Part shown: piece after piece, positions 56,268-64,000 of the stretch
How positions within the stretch are numbered: position 1 is the first letter of the stretch
Layout of the letters: every line of letters begins with the position of its first letter
NCBI GenBank assembly: GCA_905182455.1
Contig: CAJJBJ010000008.1
Span: 40,475 to 104,474 of the forward strand
Direction of reading: 5' to 3'
DNA length: 64,000 nucleotides
From: an uncultured Planktomarina sp.
GTDB lineage: Bacteria > Pseudomonadota > Alphaproteobacteria > Rhodobacterales > Rhodobacteraceae
Program-made: the position numbers and the translations under genes
Notes under the pieces: generated by a model
Seen by the model: only the letters and a program-made list of their open reading frames with translations
Databases searched by the model: none
Told to the model about the DNA's origin: nothing

Positions 56268-57260
56268 TTATGGTAATATGCCCAAGTTAAGAGCACCATA
56301 AGAAATCTTATTATTTTGAATATTCAGAGGGATCGTTAATGTGTCGTCAGAGCCTTCTTGAGCCGCAAGATCGGCAAGGATCATGGCAAAAAAGTTCTCA
56401 AGATTTGGTTCTATATACCCAACATCTTTTGCGAGGTTGAATAAGCTCTTCCAATCTTGCACCGTAACGTTCAAAATTCCATTTAAGGCTCTGTTTTTGT
56501 CGTAGGCGAATTCCCCATCTACCGAAATAAGTGATGTTCCGAAGTCAAATTGAGCTTTCTGCAATAGTAGTCTTTGCAGCGTCGGTACACCATTTCCAAT
56601 TATTAAGCGATCCAGTGGCCTGGTCAGAAGAATTTCGCTCAGTAGCGAAAGGTTTTGAATGGTTTGATATTTTGCGGGAACCCCGACAATGACATCAGAT
56701 AAGTTTAAATTTTCCAGTTCTGCGCTTAGTTGATAGGCGTTTGAATTATCAGGGAACGATTTAACACTTGCTAAAACTGTACCAATACTTGCACCCCACT
56801 GGTTTGCAGAGGCAATTTTAAGATCGTTAAAACTTAAGCTGATGTTTCCTAGAGCAAGGCGCCAGTTAGGTTGGAAGAGAGCAGTTATCTCTGCGTGTGC
56901 AGCATCTATATCTAGCTCACCAAGAGATCCTGAGATGCGGTGCGGTTCAGACAGCTCAAGAGTTATTTCATTTGGCAGATAGCTTTTCGCCTCTAGACTT
57001 ACACCCTGTGTCTTCCATATAAAACTATTTTCGGTTCCGATCTCAATGTCTGACAAGCCCACTGTAAAGCGCTGTGGATAGCCTGTCACTGACGCCACTT
57101 CAAACTGAGCACTAAGGCCAAGAAACTGTGTATCTTCACTAGCTAATGACACACCCTTTGTAATGGCCTGAGCAGACGCAGCCCAGTAGCCTGACCAAAT
57201 TAAAAATGGCAAGGCGAACAAAAAGGCTGTCCGTCTGATCGTCTTGGTCAAGATTGTCAT
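56268..57260 (-). CDS. DUF2125 domain-containing protein
   Basis: 330-aa protein with an N-terminal signal or anchor (TAFLFALPFLIWSGYWAASA) and a periplasmic domain of beta-strand character. RFTVGLSDIEIGTENSFIWK and the layout fit DUF2125, a family common in Rhodobacterales of unknown function. It lies between the metalloprotease and the small coiled-coil genes on the same strand. Confidence 0.72.
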   Translation of the reverse strand: MTILTKTIRRTAFLFALPFLIWSGYWAASAQAITKGVSLASEDTQFLGLSAQFEVASVTGYPQRFTVGLSDIEIGTENSFIWKTQGVSLEAKSYLPNEITLELSEPHRISGSLGELDIDAAHAEITALFQPNWRLALGNISLSFNDLKIASANQWGASIGTVLASVKSFPDNSNAYQLSAELENLNLSDVIVGVPAKYQTIQNLSLLSEILLTRPLDRLIIGNGVPTLQRLLLQKAQFDFGTSLISVDGEFAYDKNRALNGILNVTVQDWKSLFNLAKDVGYIEPNLENFFAMILADLAAQEGSDDTLTIPLNIQNNKISYGALNLGILP

Positions 57261-57396
57261 ATGTAAATCTTTGGCTAAATTATATTAAAACCTCATTGGC
57301 TAATAAAACTACATTTTTTTAGCCTTGTTAATCCATTATTACAGATAATCTTTAAAAATTATGCATCTTCTAGATTATATAGCAATAAAATTTCTC

Positions 57397-57588
57397 TTAG
57401 GCCGTCTTTTCCAGCTCTGCCTTGAGTGCAGCTACATATGCATTCCGTGCCGTTTGATAAACCGAAATTTCATTTTGAAGCTTACTCATCTGCACTTCCA
57501 AAAACTGAAGGCTTGCCAGTTGGGCTTTGCCATTGTCTGTAAGCTCTTCTGTATTGTATTCTATGTCGTCAACTTTGATTTTGGGCAT
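57397..57588 (-). CDS. DUF6447-like small coiled-coil protein, copy 1
   Basis: 63-aa protein: MPKIKVDDIEYNTEELTDNG, then a helical region LQFLEVQMSKLQNEISVYQT and ARNAYVAALKAEL. The short beta hairpin followed by a coiled coil is the DUF6447 layout; function unknown. First of three related genes in tandem (by position nearest the protease). Confidence 0.75.
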   Translation of the reverse strand: MPKIKVDDIEYNTEELTDNGKAQLASLQFLEVQMSKLQNEISVYQTARNAYVAALKAELEKTA

Positions 57589-57608
57589 TCTAAATCCTTC
57601 CAGATATT

Positions 57609-57833
57609 TTAGTCAAAGAGTGAAGCAATATCTACACCCGATTTGCCTTTGATTATTTCTCGTTTTAATTCGGCAATGTAACTTCGTTTGGCCCGGGTGA
57701 AAATGGCAAGTAAGTTTTTCATTTCATGAATGCATGCATCAGTATCTTGAAGCCTTGCTACCAATTTTTTTGCATCATCACTAAGCGTATCTAATCCGTG
57801 CTCGATACCGTCGATATTGATTTTCTGTGTCAT
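57609..57833 (-). CDS. DUF6447-like small coiled-coil protein, copy 2
   Basis: 74-aa paralogue: MTQKINIDGIEHGLDTLSDD, then KKLVARLQDTDACIHEMKNL and RAKRSYIAELKREI. It keeps the same pattern as copy 1 (Ile-Asp-Gly, Leu-Ser-Asp-Asp-Ala-Lys, terminal YxAxLK) with a longer tail. 20 bp separate it from copy 1. Confidence 0.75.
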   Translation of the reverse strand: MTQKINIDGIEHGLDTLSDDAKKLVARLQDTDACIHEMKNLLAIFTRAKRSYIAELKREIIKGKSGVDIASLFD

Positions 57834-57843
57834 CTACAGAAAC

Positions 57844-58099
57844 TTAGTTGCCATCAATTTTCACGAGCTCACCCTTGAGGGCGGCCGTGTAGCCAAGCCG
57901 TGCTGTATCCGAAACGGCCCATTCATTTTTGAGCTGTTGAATTTGCCCATCAACAAATTGAATATTCAAAAGCTGAGCTTTTGCATCTGTCGGTCATATC
58001 TTCAACTTTATATTCTTTATCATCCACGGTGATAGACGCCCCATCAGTTTCTGCACTGGGCATTTGTCCACCGTCTTTTTGGCTTTTGGGTTTACTCAA
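57844..58099 (-). CDS. DUF6447-like small coiled-coil protein, copy 3, one frameshift
   Basis: From TTG at 58099 (GGAG upstream) or ATG at 58063: ITVDDKEYKVEDMTD, then one extra base at about 57988 shifts the frame; corrected it continues DAKAQLLNIQFVDGQIQQLK, NEWAVSDTARLGYTAALKGE and LVKIDGN to TAA at 57844. Paralogous to copies 1 and 2, with a hydrophilic N-terminal extension. The single indel in conserved sequence may be an error. Confidence 0.7.
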
Positions 58100-58297
58100 G
58101 GGCTTGTCTCCACCTGTGTTTAAGTTAATAAAAGTTCTAAATCAAAGAACAATTATAATGACATAGTTTTTATATTAAAATCTGAGGTTAGCAGCAATAG
58201 AAAAAGATGATTAATAATAGGATAAGGTCTGTTTTTAGCTTTAGTGGCCTTTCAAAATTGTGGACAAACTTGCAAAGGGAAGTTGAATTTTTTATTG

Positions 58298-58657
58298 TTA
58301 GCTTGATATATTTGTGACCTCTGGCAGTAGAGTGTTTTTACGGGTTTTGAGAAATTTCTTTAGCTCCAAATCCAGCTCAGAACTTAGCACTAGTGATTTG
58401 CGGCTCTTTTTTACACTTTTGGTTTTGATGAGGCTACCTTCTTCAATTTTCAACTTAAGAAATGCGTACATGGTCATTGGGTTTTCTGTCCTGGTATGGA
58501 GCATATCGATATAGTTCCAGATGCCAAAATCTGGGTCGCCGTCTAGGTCTGCTATTGTAAGTAGTAATTCCCATTTGCTGATACTCTTCATAAATGGAAA
58601 TAGTATTGATTTACAGTCAATACCCTGTAAAATAAGCAATTCATCTTTAATCTTCAT
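58298..58657 (-). CDS. Hypothetical protein in the type I secretion locus
   Basis: 119-aa soluble protein, not recognised. It has a predicted helical N-terminus (MKIKDELLILQGID, KSISKWELLLTIADL) and a basic C-terminal part with KTKSVKKSRKSL. The middle (MTMYAFLKLKIEEGSLIKT) looks like a helix-turn-strand that could belong to a winged helix, suggesting a regulator, but this is weak. It is 45 bp downstream of the membrane fusion gene on the same strand. Confidence 0.6.
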   Translation of the reverse strand: MKIKDELLILQGIDCKSILFPFMKSISKWELLLTIADLDGDPDFGIWNYIDMLHTRTENPMTMYAFLKLKIEEGSLIKTKSVKKSRKSLVLSSELDLELKKFLKTRKNTLLPEVTNISS

Positions 58658-58702
58658 TTAGAATTGCCTCTCATTTCATTGGTTGTGATTCAAGCATTAA
58701 TC

Positions 58703-60013
58703 TTAGTCGCGGAGTGCAAGTTCTTTTACTTTCGAAACTGGCTGCCATACGTAGTCAAGCACTGTACGTTTGCCAGATACAACATCGACAGAAGCCGTCA
58801 TGCCTGGAAGTAGCGTAACGTCCTCACCCGTTGCAAGAGTGATTGTGCTGTCGAGTGACACGTCGATAAGGTAAAATGCTCCACTGGAACCATCTGATTT
58901 ATCGGTTATTGCGTCAGGGCTAATGCTGCGAACGTACCCGTCTATGGCTCCGTACCGTGAGGAATCGTAAGCGCTTAGTCGTATACGTACAAAGTCATTC
59001 ATCCTAATGCTTGAAATGTCTTTTGGATCAATTTTTGCCTCAAGTTTTAAAGCTTCCCCTGTCGGTACAATTTCCAGAATAACATCACCGGCTCGCACGT
59101 AAGCACCTACTGTTTGAAAATTAATTCTATTTACGATACCGTCAACAGGAGCTCGTATCACAGTGCGCTTGACCCTTTCTTTAAGAGCTGGAACGAGTGT
59201 GTTCACCTCGCTCAGTTCTGCTACAACTGAATTGAGTTCTTCCAGTGCGCGTCGCTTATAGCTGTCAAGGCTGTTAGAAATTTCGTTCTCAACCTCCAAT
59301 ATTGCAGATCCTGTGCTCGCTACACGGGTTATCGCAGTTTGTATTTCTCCGGACATGCGCTGTTCTTCACGGCGCAACTCAAGTAGTCGAGTTTCTGGCA
59401 TTAAATTTTGACGCACTAGTGGATTTATAATTGTGATCTCCGAACTGATAAGATCAAGCATATTGCGTGAAGTGTCTAGCGCTTGTTGAGCGGCGATCAA
59501 GGCTTGCTGACGCTGTACCTTTTGCTGTTTTAATATAGAAAGCGTGCCTGACAGCTCCTTGCGCTTAGCAAGATGAAGCGCCTTTTCAGTCATAGCTGTG
59601 TCCTCAGACTGAGCTATCATACTGGTGTCCGGATCGAAATTTAACGCTGTGCTTTCAGCCTGCAAGCGTAATTCCCTTACAGAAAGTGTTGCAGCACGTT
59701 GTTGTAGTTTATCAAGCTCGGACTGTAGCTCTATAGGATTGATCTCGTAGAGCACATCACCTGCTTTAACCAGCGAGTTCTCATTGACTGAACGAGACAA
59801 GATAACTCCGGATTCAGAGGACTGAACCATTTGGTTTTGAGTGGTGGACACTACCTTTCCATTCCCACGCGTGACGTTGTCTAGCTCCGCTATAGAGGCC
59901 CACCCCACGACCGCAACTATGAGAGCCGCAATGACAAAAATGATTAGTGAGTTGCCAAAGCCTTCTCGCTCTTCCATTTCCCGGGATAATTTTTCGAATT
60001 TTGATATTGGCAT
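58703..60013 (-). CDS. Type I secretion membrane fusion protein (HlyD family)
   Basis: 436-aa periplasmic adaptor. One N-terminal membrane helix (SLIIFVIAALIVAVVGWASI), then a lipoyl half-motif, long coiled coil (residues ~90-270) and second lipoyl half (VIRAPVDGIVNRINFQTVGA), ending with the beta-barrel domain (DVTLLPGMTASVDVVSGKRT). It links the ABC transporter to the TolC-like protein. It starts 19 bp after the ABC gene. Confidence 0.92.
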   Translation of the reverse strand: MPISKFEKLSREMEEREGFGNSLIIFVIAALIVAVVGWASIAELDNVTRGNGKVVSTTQNQMVQSSESGVILSRSVNENSLVKAGDVLYEINPIELQSELDKLQQRAATLSVRELRLQAESTALNFDPDTSMIAQSEDTAMTEKALHLAKRKELSGTLSILKQQKVQRQQALIAAQQALDTSRNMLDLISSEITIINPLVRQNLMPETRLLELRREEQRMSGEIQTAITRVASTGSAILEVENEISNSLDSYKRRALEELNSVVAELSEVNTLVPALKERVKRTVIRAPVDGIVNRINFQTVGAYVRAGDVILEIVPTGEALKLEAKIDPKDISSIRMNDFVRIRLSAYDSSRYGAIDGYVRSISPDAITDKSDGSSGAFYLIDVSLDSTITLATGEDVTLLPGMTASVDVVSGKRTVLDYVWQPVSKVKELALRD

Positions 60014-60032
60014 AACGCTCTCTTAAATCTAA

Positions 60033-62204
60033 TTATTTTAGCTGGTCAGGAGGGGAATCTAATATAATGTTTCCCTGGTCCATTACTAAGACCCGGGTCA
60101 CTAGTTTGAGTAGTGTGTTTCTGTGTGTAACGGCAATCATTGTTCTGTCAGGGAGATAATCCGCAAGGCGCGTTAATACAGAGGCTTCCGTGGAAGAATC
60201 CATTGAGCTGGTGGGCTCGTCGAGCACCAAAATGTTGGGATCATGAAGAAGTGCACGACTAAGATTTATGGACTGGCGTTGGCCGCCAGAAAGACCCACG
60301 CCGCGTTCTTTTATTTTCAGATCATAGCCTGCAGGGTTTCCCTTTATGAAGTCATCGGTACCGGAGAGCTGGCAAACTTTGAGCAGGTGGGCATCATCGT
60401 ATTCATAGTAACCCAGCTGTATGTTCTCACGGACTGTGCCGGAGAATAACCACGCCTCCTGAAGCATAACTCCCAGATTTCGCTGCAGGTCTGATTTGTC
60501 TATTTGGCGCAAATCGATGCCGTCCAGCAAGATTGAACCTGTTGTCGGTTGAACTATGCCAGCACAAAGTTTTGCGAAGGTAGATTTTCCTGAACCCATC
60601 CGCCCCAGAACGGCCACTTTCTCTCCGGCTGGAATTTTGATCGACAAATCTTTTATGAGGGGATTTTTTGCTCCCGGAAACGTATAAGACACGTTTTTAA
60701 ATTCAATGTCGCCTTTTAGTACAGGTCGACTTAAACGTTGCTCCGATTTGTCGACACCGTCAGTTTGGTTCATCAACTTGTCAATTGAGCGAAACGCTTG
60801 GCGTGCCGAATTGGCGCGTGACATTGCGGACGCAACTTGTCCAAGCGGACCCAAAGCGCGTCCACCCAAGATGACTGCAGCGATTAACCCACCCATGGAC
60901 AGCTGTTGCGCCTGGATCAGGAAGACCCCATAAAAGATTGTGGCTACCTGAGCAATTTGTTGAATAGAGGCTGCTGAGTTAATAGCAAACTGCGAAAAAA
61001 TCCGGCTTTTGAGGCCTAGTTCGGATTGGTCACCTGTGGCAACTTCAAAGCGGTTTTTCATTAAACGTCCAGCCCCGGTCGCTTGAATTGTTTCCAAGCC
61101 GTTCAATGTTTCAACAAGGACGGCTTGCTTCGACATTCCGGTTTCCATTGCGCCTGAGGCGAGGCGAGCCAAAATGGGTTGGATTGCCAACCCAATGATG
61201 AGTACGCAGGGAACAGCTAATAACGGTACAATGGCGATATTCCCGCCTATTAAGTACACAACATAGATGAAAAAGAAGATAAAAGGTAAATCGACAATTG
61301 CCACCAGAGTTGCTGAGGTGAAAAACTCACGAAGCGAGTCAAACTCTCTCACGACACTTGCCACGGCGCCAGAGTTTTGGTTCCCCGCATCTAGGCGAAG
61401 CGTCAGAATTTTGTCAAAAACCATGCGCGACATACGGGCGTCCGCTCGCTTGCTGGCGCGGTCAATAAAATTGGCGCGTAATGACTTGGTTAAAAAGTCA
61501 AAGCCAAGCGCGATCATAACGCCAATTGATAGCGCAATCAGGGATTCAATTGCTTCGTTGGGGACAACTCGATCATAAACTACCATCACAAAGAGAGAGG
61601 TTGAAACACCTAGAAAATTGGACATAGTTGCAGCCAGAATAACCTGCGCATAAAGCCATTTTCCTTGCGCAAAGGCCGAGTAAAACCAACGCTTACTTGA
61701 TTTAGACACAGCGTTTTTATCCCGCTGCGTTAGTATAAGGTGGCCAGAGAATTTGGCAGAAAATTGATCAGCTGCCATTTTTTTGACTTTAAATTTGTTT
61801 TCAATACTTGCGTATCGAATGCTTCCATCAGGCTTGATATCTGTTAAAATAAATGCGCTTTCATCTTTCCAAAATGCAATCATAGGGCAATGATTTGGAG
61901 ATAGGTTTTTCGCTGGGATATCTCCAAAACTGGCAATATGTCCTATCTCACGAAGGACGCTAACCATTTCTGCAGGTGAAAAGGCCACGCTCGGGTTCGC
62001 TGGTAAGTCCCGTATGGCCGCCTCGCTGTAAGTTTCGCCTTGGTCCCGAAGGAACCGCTGAAGCGTCTGAACCAAAGCTGTTTCGACCGACTTCGATCCC
62101 TGCTCAGGTGTCGAGTCTTCGAGACTGGCTTCTAAAATTATTGTGTCATTGTTTGTAGCATCACTTGCCGGTCCGGCTGTTTCGATGTCGGACTTATCAA
62201 TCAT
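60033..62204 (-). CDS. Type I secretion ABC transporter, permease-ATPase with C39-like domain
   Basis: 723-aa exporter. The first ~160 residues resemble the inactive C39-like domain of HlyB-type transporters (CPMIAFWKDESAFILTDIKP), then six membrane helices (residues ~170-440) and an ATPase with Walker A GRMGSGKSTFAKL, signature GLSGGQRQSINLSRALL and Walker B ILVLDEPTSSMDSS. An acidic N-terminal extension precedes the C39-like part. The start overlaps the TolC-like gene stop by four bases. Confidence 0.93.
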   Translation of the reverse strand: MIDKSDIETAGPASDATNNDTIILEASLEDSTPEQGSKSVETALVQTLQRFLRDQGETYSEAAIRDLPANPSVAFSPAEMVSVLREIGHIASFGDIPAKNLSPNHCPMIAFWKDESAFILTDIKPDGSIRYASIENKFKVKKMAADQFSAKFSGHLILTQRDKNAVSKSSKRWFYSAFAQGKWLYAQVILAATMSNFLGVSTSLFVMVVYDRVVPNEAIESLIALSIGVMIALGFDFLTKSLRANFIDRASKRADARMSRMVFDKILTLRLDAGNQNSGAVASVVREFDSLREFFTSATLVAIVDLPFIFFFIYVVYLIGGNIAIVPLLAVPCVLIIGLAIQPILARLASGAMETGMSKQAVLVETLNGLETIQATGAGRLMKNRFEVATGDQSELGLKSRIFSQFAINSAASIQQIAQVATIFYGVFLIQAQQLSMGGLIAAVILGGRALGPLGQVASAMSRANSARQAFRSIDKLMNQTDGVDKSEQRLSRPVLKGDIEFKNVSYTFPGAKNPLIKDLSIKIPAGEKVAVLGRMGSGKSTFAKLCAGIVQPTTGSILLDGIDLRQIDKSDLQRNLGVMLQEAWLFSGTVRENIQLGYYEYDDAHLLKVCQLSGTDDFIKGNPAGYDLKIKERGVGLSGGQRQSINLSRALLHDPNILVLDEPTSSMDSSTEASVLTRLADYLPDRTMIAVTHRNTLLKLVTRVLVMDQGNIILDSPPDQLK

Positions 62205-63577
62205 TTTATTGCCTTAACTTGTGTTATTTTATTATTTAGCTCTAGTTTTTTTGCCAAAAGGCCTGAACTTGAGAGCATCGCAAGTTCTAGATTTAAAAGT
62301 TCTGCCTCCGCCATTATCTTACGCTCTGAGGCGCGATAAGCATTCACTTCAGCTTCGATAAGTTGACGGACTGATGTTTGACCCGTTGAAAGTTGTGACC
62401 AAAGGATTTTAACTTCCTTTTTAGACGAGTCTGCTTGCACGCTGAGTGTTGCTATGCTTTTGACTAGAGCCGCACGTCGGCTTACGGCGGTATCTAGTTC
62501 TGTCTTACCGGCCAGCTTGAAGCCCTCGAGGGTTTGCTCCACAGCTGCTAAGCGCGCGGCTTGGGCGGCGGTATTGGCTTCTCGTCGTCCGCCATCTCCT
62601 AATACCCACTCTAACTCAAGGCCAATTGCAAAATTTGTGCGCTCACCCCGATCCATGGGAGAAACCACACCGGCTTTCAAGCCGACTGTTGGCTCTTCAT
62701 TGCCGCGTGCGGCGAGAAGATTTTGCTTTGCGGCAATAACCTTTGCTGCAGATTGAAGCATAATAGGTGAAGTGCTCCATTCCCGCTCGATTTTTGTCAG
62801 GTCGGAAGCTGTGAGAAGTGACGGAGCTGCTGTTAAGTCATTTGGAACACCACCGAAATTTTTCACGTAAGACGCGGTGCCGGCAGATATCTGTGCCTCC
62901 AAGTTGGATTTTTCCAACAAAAGACTGCGTACCGCTATTTCTGCTGAGGTGCTTGCGCTTTTATCAATCATGCCACTTGAAACAAGAGTTTGCATCTGGC
63001 CAAGCATTTCTTCAGCCTTAGCCATAAGCGCCTTAAGCGCTTGCTCTCTGGCTTTCAGGTTGTGAAGGTCATTCCATGCCACACCGGCATTTTCCGCAAT
63101 TTTATTTGCGACGATCTCAATCTCTGTCTCTGCGACAAACAAATTCGCTTGTGCACTGTCGACCCTGGCGACACTCGCTCCACCATCATAAATCAGTTGC
63201 CTTAGAGAAAGGTTAGCACTCGCTCCGTTTGTTGTAGTCGAAGACAAACCTGCGCCACTTTTAACCATACTGCCTGCGTTAGCACTTGTTACAACTTGAA
63301 CTTTGCGGCCAGCATCTGAGGCAGTTACTAGATAGCGCGCTTCGGTTGCAGCGCTTTGGGCGGCCAAATATTCTGGGGCCATTAATACTGCCTGCGACAG
63401 ATCACCCATAAAGTTACCCGACAGCCTCCTGGCGGCACTGCGCTTCTGGGCGGCATTGGGCGCAACTTTAGAAAGTGCAGCGGCTTCAGAGTTGAGCGCA
63501 TGGCCTGAATATTGAGGTGCACCGCACGCAGATAGCGCAAACATTGCAGCGATTAATTTCGTTCTATCTAACTTCAT
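62201..63577 (-). CDS. TolC-family outer membrane efflux protein, predicted lipoprotein
   Basis: 458-aa outer membrane factor with two OEP repeats: long helices flanking QLIYDGGASVARVDSAQANL and ELEWVLGDGGRREANTAAQA. The start at the ATG at 63577 (MKLDRTKLIAAMFALSACGA) gives a short signal peptide and lipobox ALSAC; GGGAGGA is nine bases upstream. Lipidated outer membrane factors are common in RND pumps but less so in type I systems. First gene of the secretion operon. Confidence 0.88.
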   Translation of the reverse strand: MKLDRTKLIAAMFALSACGAPQYSGHALNSEAAALSKVAPNAAQKRSAARRLSGNFMGDLSQAVLMAPEYLAAQSAATEARYLVTASDAGRKVQVVTSANAGSMVKSGAGLSSTTTNGASANLSLRQLIYDGGASVARVDSAQANLFVAETEIEIVANKIAENAGVAWNDLHNLKAREQALKALMAKAEEMLGQMQTLVSSGMIDKSASTSAEIAVRSLLLEKSNLEAQISAGTASYVKNFGGVPNDLTAAPSLLTASDLTKIEREWSTSPIMLQSAAKVIAAKQNLLAARGNEEPTVGLKAGVVSPMDRGERTNFAIGLELEWVLGDGGRREANTAAQAARLAAVEQTLEGFKLAGKTELDTAVSRRAALVKSIATLSVQADSSKKEVKILWSQLSTGQTSVRQLIEAEVNAYRASERKIMAEAELLNLELAMLSSSGLLAKKLELNNKITQVKAIK

Positions 63578-63826
63578 AACCAGCATTCCTCCCAGGTTTT
63601 TTATTCCATTTACAACTTTTGTCTATATTATGTCAAAATCCATTGAAAGCCTTAAAATAAGCCATATCCAATTATTAGTTATAGAAATATTATATAATTT
63701 TTATATAGTAAATTCCTTAAATATTGTCAAAAATTTAGATTTTTTATATATTATTTTAACTATTGAATTGGGGGTTTTGGCATGTTTAAATCGGTCAGTG
63801 AACATTAATGTCTGGAGAAAAAGATA
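63578..63826. promoter_or_regulatory. AT-rich divergent promoter region
   Basis: About 250 bp between the TolC-like gene and the divergent surface-protein gene. From 63640 to 63780 it is extremely AT-rich (for example TATTATATAATTTTTATATA). A 65-codon ORF here looks like low-complexity chance reading. Both promoters must lie in this interval. Confidence 0.5.
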
Positions 63827-64000
63827 ATGACAATCCACCAACGTGCGTCTTTCGACGTAGAGGCTGCAGGGCTTAACGCTACCAGCAAAACAAACCCAGC
63901 GCTGGCCAAAATGCTTGCGGCATGGGAAAACAAGAACGCCAAGCGCGCAATGCAGGGCTCAGGCTTTACGCTGATGGCCGTATCGCTCGCAGCTTGTGGC
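63827..64000 (+). CDS. Start of a probable surface/secreted protein with internal lipobox (3' end beyond window)
   Basis: 58 codons to the right edge: MTIHQRASFDVEAAGLNATS, a helical hydrophilic part (NPALAKMLAAWENKNAKRAM), then SGFTLMAVSLAACG. The last part is a positive patch followed by a hydrophobic stretch and a lipobox-like Leu-Ala-Ala-Cys-Gly, but about 45 residues from the N-terminus, too far for a standard signal peptide. GGAGA lies about 8 bases upstream of the ATG at 63827. It diverges from the type I secretion operon and is its likely substrate. I do not recognise a named family. Confidence 0.6.
   Translation, partial: MTIHQRASFDVEAAGLNATSKTNPALAKMLAAWENKNAKRAMQGSGFTLMAVSLAACG

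Noticed and set aside
63630..63827. 65-codon ORF upstream of the edge gene
   Set aside because: Lies in extremely AT-rich promoter DNA, Ile/Leu/Asn-rich low-complexity translation, and no convincing ribosome binding site.
1..64000. CRISPR arrays, rRNA or tRNA genes, prophage
   Set aside because: No regularly spaced repeats, no tRNA cloverleaf or rRNA sequence noticed in the gaps, and no phage structural genes.

Overview
The window looks like chromosomal DNA from a marine Rhodobacterales bacterium (Roseobacter group). The evidence is the RegB/SenC/RegA redox cluster next to ahcY, the rnd-lptC-lptA-lptB-hpf-ptsN block, the gpsA/YciI/EVE block, hemD followed by a mitofilin-like protein and HemY, and leuS-lptE-holA. 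Moderate GC, heavy gene decay and type I secretion genes would suit a pelagic lineage such as Planktomarina (RCA cluster); that genus guess is inference from memory, not a database match.

Layout. 0-7.6 kb: a minus-strand operon amgK-murU-addB-addA (peptidoglycan recycling plus double-strand break repair), with addA cut by the left edge. 7.9-13.3 kb: RegB diverging from SenC-RegA, two small enzymes and ahcY. 13.3-18.8 kb: two pseudogenes (DUF1761, EVE), YciI, GpsA, then hemD, a mitofilin-like protein and HemY. 18.7-25.8 kb: a BigR/SqrR-type ArsR repressor, a transaldolase-family aldolase, and a sulfur operon (two YeeE/YedE half-transporters, persulfide-dioxygenase-like hydrolase, DUF442 protein, SulP), then an amidase. 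26-33.2 kb: dnaK-dnaJ, alkB and cysQ among remnants of an OmpA-domain protein, a polysaccharide ABC permease, an IS200/IS605 transposase, GalU and a sulfotransferase. 33.2-37 kb: ptsN, hpf and the LPS transport genes. 37-45.7 kb: glycine amidinotransferase, part of a homoprotocatechuate (hpa) pathway, an OmpR-type regulator, ribA, an L,D-transpeptidase-like gene and yggS. 45.9-54.5 kb: two closely related porin copies in inverted orientation around leuS-lptE-holA-gst and a flavoprotein. 54.7-64 kb: an AT-richer accessory locus with a complete type I secretion apparatus (ABC transporter, membrane fusion protein, TolC-like protein), an RTX metalloprotease, small coiled-coil proteins and the start of a divergent surface protein.

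How the genes work together. The most unusual module is the right end. The secretion apparatus sits between two likely substrates or partners (metalloprotease and edge gene) that share a long hydrophilic N-terminus followed by a lipobox-like Ala-Cys-Gly. The protease reading frame is broken exactly at a C8 homopolymer. The sulfur operon and the BigR-like repressor form a plausible reactive-sulfur response unit.

Caveat. Many conserved genes (addB, hpf, lptE, the YkuD gene, gst, porin A, one DUF6447 gene) are interrupted by single-base indels while their codons remain otherwise conserved. This may mean sequence or assembly error rather than true gene death. Other remnants (EVE, DUF1761, ABC permease, GalU, transposase) carry stops and deletions and are genuine pseudogenes.
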